Assembly: GCA_003415625.1 (NCBI GenBank)
Contig: PYIU01000009.1
Location: 2,480,001 to 2,544,000, forward strand
DNA from: Aquanectria penicillioides
Lineage: Eukaryota > Ascomycota > Sordariomycetes > Hypocreales > Nectriaceae
Length of the DNA stretch: 64,000 nt
Direction: 5' to 3'
The position numbers and the translations under genes are program-made. Below are positions 31,570 through 42,211 of this stretch, in pieces (position 1 is the stretch's first letter; every line of letters begins with the position of its first letter). The notes under the pieces were generated by a model that did not search any database, was not told where the DNA came from, and saw only the letters and a program-made list of their open reading frames with translations.

Positions 31570-33722
31570 TCACCGGCTCTTCAACTCATAACCATTCCCT
31601 CGAGCCGAAGGCGGCCCCGGCAGGGTCCCCGGAGGGACACTCACCCCAAAGCCACAGTCCTGGAGCCTTCGCCGCCATCGACCCAGACCGCGTCCTGGCC
31701 GGGGATGGCTACAAGGCCCTTGGTGCCCTCGGGGGTGCTCCATTGAACCTTGACCTTGGTCTGACCAGTAGTCCACTTTACCTAGAACTTGCCGAGAGAG
31801 GTTGAAAAGCCTGCTTCGGCCTGGGTTACGTTGGAGGTAAAGTTGGAGGGACTTAGCTGCCATTGTGCGCCGACTGGGCTCGTTACTCGCAGGCCGACGA
31901 GGTATTCGGTCATGGTGTAAGTCGGACCGCTGCTCCAGCCGTGGGCGTGCGAGACGTACGACGGGTCGTTTCTGTATCCCCGGTCGGAGCGGTATCCAAA
32001 TGTCACGTCTGTGAGGTATCCCTCGACGACGGTCGACTGGGTGCCGTTGCGGTGGTTGTGGTACCACCCCCACAGGCTTCGGGTGAGCTCGAGGGCACGA
32101 TCCGGGCGTCCGATTCTGTAATGGCCTTCAAGTTCGATGCTGGAGATGAATGGGGAGACGTTTCCTGGCAGCTCGGGGCAAGAGAGTCCGATGGACGTCC
32201 ACATTGAGGCGAGGTGGTCCGAAACCCGGCCGGCCTCGGAGGAATTGACCAGGCCAAATGCCAGCGCCATGCTGTTGGCGTCTTGGGGGTAGAGGCTGGG
32301 GTTTTCGGCACTGTCTTTGAACGCACCGACATCTGCATCCCAGAAAGTGTCCATGATAGCAGTCTGGAGCTTGCTGGTGTGTTCGAGATACTCCGCAGTG
32401 AGATTGGTGGTGGCCAGCTCGTCGGGGAGCCACGAAGCCAAGGCGGCGCCGGCAACGAGGGTGCGATAGAGCCTGAAGAGTTAGAAGGCACAAATTTCGA
32501 GATGGACCACATACAGCATGTTTGGAGCGCTCGCTTGCGACGAGTAGACCCATCTTCCCCAGTCCTCCTGGCCTGTGACGTTCAAGACGCCCTCGTCGGT
32601 AACCTGGTTGAGGATGTAGTCAAAGGCCTTTAGATATCGCGACCAGTTCTCCGCCAGGAAGTCTTCGTCTTTGGTGTAGAGATAGTAATTGCAAAAGCCA
32701 ATCATGGACCACATGTGATTTGCTGCTGGGATGAGCTTCGCCTATACGAGGACCGGGGACTTACTGTCGCTGCCTCGTCCGAGGTACGGGGGGCGGCCTT
32801 GGGCAGGTTGCCATCGGACGATCGCTGCTCCGGTTAGAAAAGCTGCAAGACGAGGGAATACATACCTGGTTTGTGAAAACCACCTAGAGGGCGTTTTTGA
32901 CGCTCTCTAGGTCTCCGGTACTGACGAAGCTGGTCGGGACGGCGATTCCCATGTCGCCGGTCCACACCCATCGGTCTCGCTTTGCTCCATCAACCAGCAC
33001 AGTGTCACCGGGCCGCAAACCGCATTGTTTGCCCACCCCGAGGCTAGGTTCGTCCGGTGTCGACCGGTGTCTGCAGGGACGCTGTTTGTTTGCAGAGTGT
33101 ACGCGCCGCTGTACCAGATCTGGTTCAGCAGCGAATCCTTGGCGTAAAAGTAGCCCTGATACGCCTTGAGGTTGGACCATGTTGGTTGGAAGCCAATCTC
33201 GAGCGTGACCTTGTCAATGGAGAGCCTGGCGGCCGAATCTGTCGTGTTGTGGAAGATGGTCAAGTAGCGAAACCCCCCTCGCAGCTTTGCGTCCGGCATT
33301 GTATACGAGCCCGTTCCTGATACAGCCTGGGTCAATGCCCCGTCTGCACCTTTGAAGGCACCATTGGAGTTGTCCGACTGTACGCCGATCCACTGCTTGC
33401 CTTCGGTAAAAGCAAGACCAATAGTGTCATTGTCAGCCCCGGTCAATGTGTAGTTTACTGTGACGATGCCTCCAACGAGGATGCTAAAGTCGAAAACAAG
33501 GCCAGTCGTGGCGTTTATGAGAACCGCGTCTATTCCATAGGAGCCGACGGAGCTGCCTGACAAGGACAGGATAGACTTGGGCGAAACATTTCTCGAATCT
33601 GGAGCATAAATGCATTTGTTCCACGATCCATCGAACGCAGCCGTGGTAGGGCCAGTGCAAGAAGTGTTTCTCCAGCAGGCGGCCGCCGCCAGAGGAAGAG
33701 AGAGGAGTCCAAGGAGAAGCAT
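31570..33722 (-). pseudogene. GH78 alpha-L-rhamnosidase, multiply disrupted
   Basis: Secreted enzyme family that removes rhamnose from pectin and glycosides. Signal peptide MLLLGLLSLPLAAAACW. Recognisable blocks: YSGAYTLQTNSVPADTGR, DTVLVDGAKRDRWVWTGDMG (catalytic-domain hallmark), STGDLESVKNAL, MWSMIGFCNYYLYTKDE, QEDWGRWVYSS, SPFISSIELEGHYRIGRPDR and SHAHGWSSGPTYTMTEYLVG. Lesions: a one-base frame change at 33010-33012, a TAG at 32884-32886 where VKNAL continues VVFTNQ, a TAG at 31782-31784 between SLGKF and VKWTTGQTKV, and another one-base change at 31644-31647. The frame changes could be sequencing undercalls; the two TAG codons are better explained as CAG to TAG transitions. Probably non-functional. 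Confidence 0.8.
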
Positions 33723-34186
33723 TTTGCTGTGATTGTCATCTACAGATTTCAGCAAATCAACCATTTAAACATACGACAATACTTCGCTCGTCCGTTCCGC
33801 GTCGCCTGGTGATGTCCCGAGGCGGGGCCTCATACCTGTGTCATGGTCGACGGACTAATGACACCCGACCTCTAACACTGGCATGGTGCTTTGAGATAAC
33901 CATGGATTTAGAGGCTACAGCCGAGCCAAAGCGATCTTGGAGGTCGGGTATGGTACGCGGCTAGCATAGTGCTCTGAGTCGGACAGGCGTCATTTGGTAC
34001 AAAGGGGGAAAGATTAAATCCGTAAATAAAAACGTCAAGATGATAACTTGATCAATAAATTGCATAAATATTTAGGGTAGATATTTTCCTTATGCAAATT
34101 GTCGAGTAAAGGTTCCGTAAGCAGGAGTCGTCACCACAGGCAGCTCCTCCGTCTATTCTTGTCCAGGCAGAATCGCGGATCGGCCG

Positions 34187-34266
34187 GCTGAGTATAATCG
34201 TACCTCGGACACGATACGATTTGCCAGCTAAGCATAATCGTACCTCGGACAGGATGCGATTTGCCA
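34187..34266. repeat. 40-bp tandem duplication
   Basis: Two adjacent 40-bp units with about four mismatches; both contain ATAATCGTACCTCGGACA and end GATTTGCCA. Located 430-500 bp upstream of the O-acyltransferase start. Confidence 0.85.
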
Positions 34267-34615
34267 AACGGTGGCATCGTAATGGGGCGCAGTCAATTAC
34301 AAGCCGGACGGGGCGGGACGAACCTGCATGACGATACGTACTGGAGGCCCGCCTTACGTCATTCGCTAGGGATGGTTACAGTTGCAGGCTTGCAGCGCCC
34401 CAAAACGGAGCGGGATGGAGGTTCAGCCCGCAGACATTCCACGCGACAGGAACGTGAAGTTTCTTCCAACTCCATTCCAACTTCATTCCAACTTCACTCC
34501 TGCACTGATAAATGGCCTAAGCCCATTCTTTTCATTCTCATTCTTCTGTCACCCCTTTGCCAGAGCTTCACTGAGCTCAATCCTAAGCGACCCAGCTGAT
34601 CCAAGACCAAGCTCG

Positions 34616-34670
34616 CCCGAAGCAAATCCCGAAGCAAATCCCGAAGCAAATCCCGAAGCAAATCCCGAAG
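34616..34670. repeat. 12-bp minisatellite CCCGAAGCAAAT
   Basis: Four perfect units plus a partial fifth, ending 21 bp before the start codon of the O-acyltransferase gene. Confidence 0.9.
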
Positions 34671-34691
34671 CTTCCAGCTCGAACCCCGAGG

Positions 34692-36546
34692 ATGAGCACT
34701 TCAGCAGACGTCGCCAATGGCCATGGTGACGACGACCATGTCCTCCGGCCGCGAGCGCGCAAGCCGCAGCACGCGCAGGTCTCGCAGTTTCGCATATCGT
34801 CCGCCAGCGACGGCGATGGGCACCTTGTCCCAGACGTCCTCAGCACCACCACGAGCGGACGCACAAGGTAGGACACGTCCCCTTCTGTTGACATCCAGCT
34901 AACACCTGCAGCGGTCGTTCGACGCCCGTCCCCGACAACGCTCCTCCGTCGGTCAAGTCCCTCTCCTGCGCCCGCAAGCAGGTCCGCGCCGAGCAGCGGC
35001 GTCGCATCTTCCCCACCATCGAGTTTGCGTCGCGCGTCAGTCACTTCGACCCAGAAAGCGACTACCGAGACTTCCATGGCTTCTTCAACCTGTTCTGGAT
35101 CGGCCTGGCCATTATGGGCATCACGTCGATGCTGCGCAACATGAAGGACACGGGGTTCCCGCTTCGCTGGCAGATCTGGAGCCTCTTCACCGTCAAGCTC
35201 TGGCACCTGGCCGTGGCCGACTTCCTCATGGTGGCCATGACGGCAGTCAGCCTGCCCCTGCACCGAGCGTCCCGGGCGGCGCCCGCAGGAAGCATCATGA
35301 CCTGGGGCCGCGGCGGGATGGCCATCCAGAGCATTTACCAGGTGGCGTGGCTGGCCCTCTGGGTCGCCGTGCCGTTTGTGTTCGAGTGGACGTGGACCGC
35401 CCAGGTGTTTTCCTGCTGCACACCATGGTGCTGCTGATGAAGATGCACTCGTGGGCCTTTTACAACGGACACCTGTCCGAGACCGAGAAGCGACTCCGTG
35501 GCCTCGACAACCCCACTTCGACAGATCGCCGGCCTGCGTATCTGTACCCCAGCGCCGACGGTCACGCTGCTCCCGGCTCCGCCGGCAAGTCGGGCAAGAA
35601 GCGTCGCCAGAGCCGCAAGAAGGCCCGCCGCCCGGAGAGCGACAGCAACAACGAGGAGGAGCTCACGGCGCTGACCAGCATCACCAGCAGTGGCGCCACG
35701 AGCGCCGACGAGGTCGACACCATCCGCGACGACCTCGCCCGCGAGCTCACCAGCCCCATGGGCAACGTCGCCTACCCTCGCAACCTGACGTGGGCCAACT
35801 ACATCGACTACCTGTTCTGCCCCACGCTGTGCTACGAGATTGAGTATCCGCGCATGCCGACCATCAACTGGACCTCGCTCATTGCCAAAATCATCGCCAC
35901 CTTTGGTTGCATCTTCCTGCTGACCATAATCTCCGAAGACTTTATCCTGCCGGTGCTCCAAGAGGCGTCGATGCGCCTCGATGCTCCGTCGTCGGCGGGC
36001 GAGTCGGCTCTGATCATGGCCGAGACCATTTCGTGGCTCCTCTTCCCGTTTATGCTCACGTTTCTGCTCGTCTTCCTCGTCATTTTCGAGTACATCCTCG
36101 GCGCCTTTGCGGAAATCACCCGCTTTGCCGATCGCCACTTTTACTCGGACTGGTGGAACTCGACCGACTGGATGGAGTTTTCTCGCGAGTGGAACGTGCC
36201 AGTGTACAGCTTCCTCCGCCGGCACGTCTATAGCGCCTCTCGCCCCCGGGTCGGGAAGCACGCGGCCACGGTGATTACCTTTCTCATCTCTGCCGTCGGC
36301 CACGAGATCGTCATGGGCTGCATCACCAAGAAGCTCCGCGGGTACGGCTTCGTGTGCCAGATGCTGCAGCTGCCGATTGTGATGCTTCAGCGGACGCGGT
36401 GGGTGCGCGAGCGCCAGACGCTTAACAATGTTTGCTTTTGGTGCTCCATGATTCTGGGGCTTAGTTTGGTAAGCCTTCATCCCACTATTTATTCCATGCT
36501 TGATTGACTAACTATTTAGATATGTGCCCTCTACGTTCTAGTCTAG
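34692..36546 (+). CDS. sterol/diacylglycerol O-acyltransferase (ARE/SOAT family), frame broken once
   Basis: ER membrane-bound MBOAT enzyme making steryl esters or triacylglycerol. Starts MSTSADVANGHGDDD; intron 1 with GTAGGACA donor leads to SGRSTPVPDNAPP. Motifs in order: FHGFFNLFWIGLAIMG, KMHSWAFYNGHLSE, YPRNLTWANYIDYLFCPTL, YSDWWNSTDWMEFSREWNVP (FYxDWWN signature) and the active-site histidine in ISAVGHEIVMGC. A last intron gives ICALYVLV. At 35408-35411 (TTTT) the frame slips between WTWTAQVF and FLLHTMVLLM; one more T repairs it exactly. As the rest is fully conserved, an assembly undercall is likeliest. Adjacent and convergent to HSP90. Confidence 0.88.
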
Positions 36547-36811
36547 TTGGATGTACGATGTTGGAAAATAGAGCGATGCTGGTCATCTGTAGATACCCAT
36601 TTCATGAAATAGAATATCACAATCACAATCAATGCAATCACAATCTCAATACAATCAGTCATCGAAACATGGTTCTAATTCATTGCATCTACCTCATTCA
36701 TCGTCGAGCTAGAGTTACACCCGTAACGGGGATTAAGCGACGCGTCGCATCAAAAAACCAGACTAACCGAAATCCTTCAACTCCGTGACTTTTGGGGTAT
36801 CCCGTTCTCAT

Positions 36812-38968
36812 CTAGTCGACCTCCTCCATGGAGCTGTCACCAGCGGCGGCGGCGGGGGCATCGGCAACCTCCTCAACAGCGGCGGAGTCATCCTCCTCAA
36901 TGTTGAGGCCGAGCTGGACCAGCTTGTGGATGCGCTCAGCGAAGCCAGCAGGCTCGTCAATGGTGAAGCCGGAGACGAGCAGGGAGGTCTCGAAGAGGAG
37001 CTGGACGATGGACTTAACGGTGCGGTCGTTCTCGCCGTCGGCCTCCACCTTCTTCTTGAGCTCCTGGATAATGAGAGACTTGGGGGAGATCTCGAAAGTC
37101 TTCTTGGAGGACATGTAGCTGGACATGGAGGTGTCACGGAGGGCCTGGGCCTTCATGATACGCTCCATGTTGGCGGACCAACCGAACTGGCCAGTTCGGA
37201 TGGCGCAAGGGGAGGAGCCGAGCTTGTGGGAGACGACGACCTTCTCGACCTTTTCGCCGAGAACGTTCTTGAGGGCCTTGGCAAGAGCCTCGTACTCCTT
37301 CTCCTCATCCTCGCGGGCCTTCTTCTCCTCCTCGGTCTCCTCGAGCTCAAAGTCCTTGGTGATGTCGACGAGCTTCTTGCCCTCGAACTCCTTGAGCTGG
37401 GTCATGGCGTACTCATCAATGGGGTCGACGAGGAACAGGACCTCGAAGCCCTTCTCCTTGAGGGTGTCGAGGAAGGGGGACTTGGAGACGGCCTTGATGG
37501 ACTCGCCAGTGATGTAGTACATGTTGTTCTGGTGCTCGGGCATGCGGGTGACGTAGTCGGAGAGCGAGGTGAGCTCGTCGCCAGACTTGGTCGAGTTGAA
37601 GCGAAGGAGCTTGGCCAGGATCTGGCGGTTCTGGGAGTCCTCGTGGATGCCCAGCTTGAGGTTCTTGGAGAAGGCGCTGTAGAACTTGTCGAACTGCTCC
37701 TTGTCCTCGGCGATCTCCTGGAAGAGCTCAAGAGACTTCTTGACGATGTTCTTCTTGATGACCTTCATGATCTTGTTCTGCTGGAGGGTCTCACGAGACA
37801 GATTGAGGGGGAGATCCTCAGAGTCGACGACACCCTTGACGAAGCCGAGCCACTCGGGGATGAGGTCGGTGGCGTCGTCGGTGATGAAGACGCGGCGGAC
37901 GTAGAGCTTGATGTTGTTCTTGGTCTTCTTGGTCTCGAAGAGGTCAAAGGGAGCCCGCTTGGGGACGAAGAGGATGGCGCGGAACTCGAGCTGACCCTCG
38001 ACAGAGAAGTGCTTGACGGCAAGATGGTCCTCCCAGTCGTTGGACAGGGACTTGTAGAAGGAGGCGTACTCCTCCTGGGTGATGTCCTGGGGGTTGCGAG
38101 TCCAGATGGGCTTCTGCTTGTTGAGCTCCTCCTCCTCGATCTTGGTCTCCTTGATCTTCTTTGTCTTGGGCTTCTTCTCCTTCTCCTCCTCCTCATCATC
38201 AACCTCCTCGATCTTGGGCTTCTTGTCGTCACCCTCCTCGGTAACCTCCTCGACCTCCTCAGCATCCTCATCGGGGACCTCCTTCTCGGTCTCCTTCTCG
38301 ACGTGGAGGTAGATGGGGTATGAGATGAACTCGGAGTGCTTCTTGATGACCTCCTTGATCTTGCTCTCGTTCAGGTACTCGGTCTGCTCATCCTTGAGGT
38401 GGAGGATGATGGAGGTACCGCGGCCCAGCTGGGGGCCCTCGGTGTCGGCGGTGATGGAGAAGGTACCACCAGCGGAGGACTCCCAGGCGTACTGCTCATC
38501 ATCGTTGTGCTTGGAGATGACGCGGACCTGGTCGGCGACGAGGTAGGCAGAGTAGAAACCAACACCGAACTGACCAATCATGGAGACATCAGCGCCAGCG
38601 GTGAGAGCCTCCATGAACTGCTTGGTGCCGGAGCGGGCAATGGTACCAAGGTTGTTGACGAGGTCCTAACAAGTTAGTCTTGGCCTTGGACGAGAAGGGG
38701 GTGAACTTACAGCCTTGGTCATGCCAATACCGGTATCCCGGATGGTCAAGGTCTTGTTGGCCTTGTCGGGGATGATGTCGATGCGGAGGTCCTTGCCAGA
38801 GTCGAGCTGGCTAGGGTCCGACAGGGCCTTGTATCGGATCTTGTCGAGGGCATCGGAGGCGTTGGAGACGAGTTCTCTGAGGAAAATCTCCTTGTTGGAG
38901 TAGACGGTGTTGATGATGAGGGAGAGAAGCTGAGAAATCTCAGCCTGGAACTCGAAAGTCTCAGACAT
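36812..38968 (-). CDS. HSP90: HSP90 chaperone
   Basis: Cytosolic ATP-dependent chaperone; two coding exons (38968-38711, 38665-36812) give 703 residues. N-terminal GHKL ATPase: [43 protein letters not shown]. Charged linker rich in Glu/Lys around residues 215-265. Middle domain with [15 protein letters not shown] (catalytic arginine loop). The C-terminus ends MEEVD, the TPR-cochaperone anchor of cytosolic forms. Codon use is strongly biased, which opens a 512-codon antisense frame. A probable 187-nt intron lies in the 5' leader (38996-39182: GTATGT donor, CTAAC branch, CAG acceptor). Confidence 0.98.
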
Positions 38969-40342
38969 GGTGACGGGTATCAAAAGGAATCGTGACTGGC
39001 GAGTTGTTAGAATCAATGTAAAAGAGGCGGTTTCCAAGTGTCGGAATAGACGAAGCTTCAGGATGGAATCAAGCTTCTCAAGGCAAGCCTATCGAAAGCT
39101 CAAAAATTCTTCCCCAACTGCTTCCCCAATCATGACAGACGGTGTGCAAATGGCGGGGAAGTGGGCGGTGGCCGCAACATACCTTGAGGGGTTCGTAACA
39201 GGAGAAAGGAAAATGAACAAGAGATTGACTCCTTGGATGAAGAGGTGTCTATTCTCAAGCTGCAGCAGAGAGGAGGATGATTGAGAAAAAGAGAAGAAGA
39301 AGAAGAAGCGGCGATGCTGGTGATGAAGTAAAAAAGGGCTGGCAGCTGGCGGGCAGCGGGCTGCCGGGCTGGCCCCTCCTTCCCCCCCGGCGTGAGGCTT
39401 CCATGGGATTCTACGGCCAGAAAGCGCCCACCTGCCACCACCCAGGCAACCAAGTTGCTGGGGAAGTTGCGGCCCCGGCATCCTTACGGCACCCTCCAAC
39501 TGCCTGGGGGCGCTCACAGCGGGGAGGCTTCAGCGAGGTACAGCGGTGCGCAGCCTACAGCACCTCGCAAACGTTGTCAGTGCACTGCCGCCGCATCGAT
39601 GCAAACGTGCACGCACGCGGATGCGGCCCCACTGATTGGTCGACTTGCTAGAGCCTTCTACGGGGTCAGTGCATTCAGCCCGATCCTGTCTCGGCGAGGG
39701 GATGTGAATGGAAGCCGAAAGATTCGCAGCGACCATGAAAACAAGACATGGTTCGCCCATACTGGGGTACCACGGATTGCACCGAAAAAGGCAGGGCAAC
39801 TCATCCTTCTGGTAACTCACTCATCCTTCCAGTTTGTTCTGTCAGAGCCTAGCTAGGTAAGCCCCCTCCTACCGACCAGGTACCGCCTTGTCCCCGCCAT
39901 CTACCCATGAAAGCCTTCGAATCTTCTAGCCATCAGACTCAGCCATTGAGGCCATCCAGAGCGACTGCGGTCCCTCGCCCAATCAGGCACGGCGTCTGGC
40001 GTGAACGATCTGGCCTTGGGCAGATCTGCCTGCACAGAGCTGCAATGCCTAGGCATTTATGTGAGGCGGCCACTGCAACTGGACACGCGTAGCTCTGCGA
40101 GGCTGAGCCGAGTGACTTGGAGGTACCAAAGTGAGGCGGCCCGCCGATCAAGGCAGGATAAGCAGCTGCAAATGTAATAGGTAATTGAGATTCTCGTCGG
40201 CCGCTTGATCCGCGGCCAGCAGCATGGAGTTGTCTAGACTCTGGTGGCTGCTACTGTGAAACAATGGGTAGCACAACCGTGCTTCTGCCAGGCCGTTACA
40301 AGGGAACGCTTGCAGTCTCGATGCTCTATTGTACACTCTAGT
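38969..40342. promoter_or_regulatory. HSP90 leader and promoter, then empty intergenic
   Basis: Contains the proposed leader intron (38996-39182). Inside it, at 39052-39059, is GAAGCTTC, the inverted GAA/TTC unit of a heat-shock element, with another GAA unit near 39073. A (GAA)n-like run (GAGAAGAAGAAGAAGAAG) lies at 39291-39308. Beyond 39.4 kb no coding frame is supported. Confidence 0.45.
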
Positions 40343-41193
40343 CTATTCGTCCTCCAACACCTCCCCAACCTGTCGATACCTTCTATCGCCGTATACAAGT
40401 CCGAATCCCTTCTCTCCCATCACCGGCACCATCTCCACCACCTCTCCCACCACAATGACGTGATCCCGCACCCGTACAAGCCCCCCCTCTGCTGCGTCGT
40501 CGAGCACCCTGCATCGCAGTGCAAACATGACGCCCTCGCCTTTTAGAACCGGCGACGCCCCGTCCATGTCGCACTTTACATTGTCCAACCCTTCTAGAAT
40601 GTTCCCGTCCATATTCCCCCGTGTAAAGTGTGACGAGACCGCGGCGCCCGTGGCATCCCCCGCCAGGACGTGTACTGTGAATGCCTTGCTCGCCCGAATG
40701 GCATCCAGGGTCCGGCTCGGCGTCGCAATGTTAAACGTGACGAGCGGCGTGGGAGACAGCGTCAGCGAGGTAAAAGACGACATCGTCATGGCCCGTAGCC
40801 CGCCGTCAGGCCCCGGCTGGTTGGAGGTACAGACGACCACCGAGTGCGGCAGCAGCCGCATAATAGAGCGGAGCTGCTCGGGGAGAGGTTCTGAAGTGGT
40901 CGGATGGGAGGTGGGAGGCTTCGCGGGGGCTGTATGCCATGATCTCGGCACTGAGGAAGACTGAATCGATCGAGAGGGAGCTGCGAGGGTTAGCAATTGA
41001 CCGAGCAGAGACGCAAATACTCACGATGGAATGGTCTGCCAGGCACCGCTTGGACGCGTCCACATCCATTGCACCTTGGCCTCGCATCTCTGCAGACGCT
41101 CTGAGCTACCCTCGAGCTCAATGCCCGTCCCCCATCGGTTCGGACCCCTCGCAAGCCCATGCCCCCGTTGCGCAACGCCCTGTAGCCCTTCAT
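40343..41193 (-). CDS. flavin-reductase-like FMN-binding protein
   Basis: FMN-binding split-barrel protein (PF01613 type). Two exons: the first starts MKGYRALRNGGMGLRGVR and is rich in arginine without acids, resembling a mitochondrial presequence; the intron opens GTGAGTATTTGCG and ends CCCTCGCAG. The domain is seen as LRSIMRLLPHSVVVCTS, LRAMTMSSFTSLTLSPTPLV, FTVHVLAGDATGAAVSSHF, GVMFALRCRVLDD and the closing GLVYGDRRYRQVGE. Partner enzyme and electron acceptor unknown. In fungi such proteins are short and often mitochondrial; the targeting is inferred. Confidence 0.8.
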
Positions 41194-41542
41194 GACAGCT
41201 CAAAGACCATTATTTCCACAAGTCCGGACAGTATCCTCTGCAAGCCGGTCGAAATCGCGTGTCTGACAGGGTTGTACAGCTAGAATCGCACTCTAAATGT
41301 TGCTCCCGCCCTCTGCCTCGCTTCTCGTGCTGAACTGATGAGTTTTGGTCTTATCGATAAGGGGCCCACACGACCACCAGATGGGCTTATGGAGCCGCCC
41401 CAAATTTTACCCGACGCCCATCTACACAGCTACACCACCGCCAACAACTTACAATCACCACCTCGCCTTGGGCCAATTCCTCTGTCGACGACCCGATTTG
41501 CACGGCCTGACTCAGACGTCGAGCCGCTGCCAGCTCTCCACC
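41194..41542. other. divergent promoter region
   Basis: About 350 bp between the flavin-reductase-like gene and the best start of bL31m. Contains in-frame sequence upstream of bL31m that I regard as leader. Confidence 0.4.
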
Positions 41543-42003
41543 ATGGCGAACCTCCGCGCCATGCCCGTGGCCCTCGCGCCTCGCGAACATGCCTCTCCAA
41601 GACGTCGCCCGTCCGCCTCTCCCGCACCCAAGTCCGCAATGCCACCTTCATCCCCCGGCCTCGACGCCCTTACACCTTTACTCAGCTCGTCACCCTGTCC
41701 GACGGATCAGCCTACACGATGCGCACCACCTCACCGCTCCCAATCTACCGTGCCAACAAGGACACCCGCAACACGCTGCTGTGGCAGCCCAGCGAGAAGT
41801 CACTCAAGAACGTCGAGCTGGACGAGGCCGGCAAGCTGGCGGCTTTCCGAGAGCGGTTCGGTCGTGCCTACGACTCCGGCACCGCCGAGGGGGAGGCCGT
41901 GGACGAGGGATACGCAGACCTCATTACCGGTTATGCACCCGCACAGGACGCTGCCTCCTTGAAGGACTCTGGTCCGAAGAAGCAGCCCAAGAAGAGAAAG
42001 TAA
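41543..42003 (+). CDS. MRPL36: mitochondrial large-subunit ribosomal protein bL31m, frame broken near start
   Basis: Component of the mitoribosome large subunit. The mature domain is unmistakable: FIPRPRRPYTFTQLVTLSDG, TTSPLPIYRANKDTRNTLLW, SEKSLKNVELDEAGKLAAF and a basic C-terminus ending KKQPKKRK. The only ATG in strong context (CACCATGG, 41543) encodes a presequence-like MANLRAMPVA but is one frame off the mature domain. One more C in the CCC at 41571-41573 would give MANLRAMPVAPRASRTCLSK, a fine mitochondrial presequence. Without it, translation would have to begin at 41338 or 41389 with a non-targeting leader. An assembly undercall is favoured. Confidence 0.85.
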
Positions 42004-42211
42004 ACTATTACGGTGGATTGGGAATGACCACATTGTACCATCTATTGCTGGACTGGAAGATTGGGATGGATGGTATTTCAATATGTACAACAGCGTAAGG
42101 CCTCGAGGCTTGTATGATATAAACGCGTCTCCGGACTTCAAGTCAAAGTTCCCATCAATGGAACCTCGCATTCTCTTATACTCCCACTGGCTATGAAATG
42201 GATAATCGTAA

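Larger units (their letters stand above)
33723..34691. other. intergenic / promoter of the O-acyltransferase gene
   Basis: Contains a 40-bp tandem duplication (34187-34266) and a 12-bp minisatellite (34616-34670), listed separately. An open frame from 34382 ending at 34729 overlaps the main start in another frame and encodes PEAN repeats from the minisatellite. It could be an upstream ORF if the leader is that long. Confidence 0.5.

Noticed and set aside
35335..36480. Long antisense frame over the O-acyltransferase gene
   Set aside because: Shadow of the codon-biased sense gene; no domain recognised and poor composition.
36785..38323. 512-codon open frame antisense to HSP90
   Set aside because: A known artefact of strong codon bias on the sense strand; the translated sequence is low-complexity Leu/Glu/Asp/Gly and HSP90 itself is certain.
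39277..39856. Overlapping frames upstream of HSP90
   Set aside because: No conserved domain, no splice structure; lies in promoter-like DNA with a GAA run.
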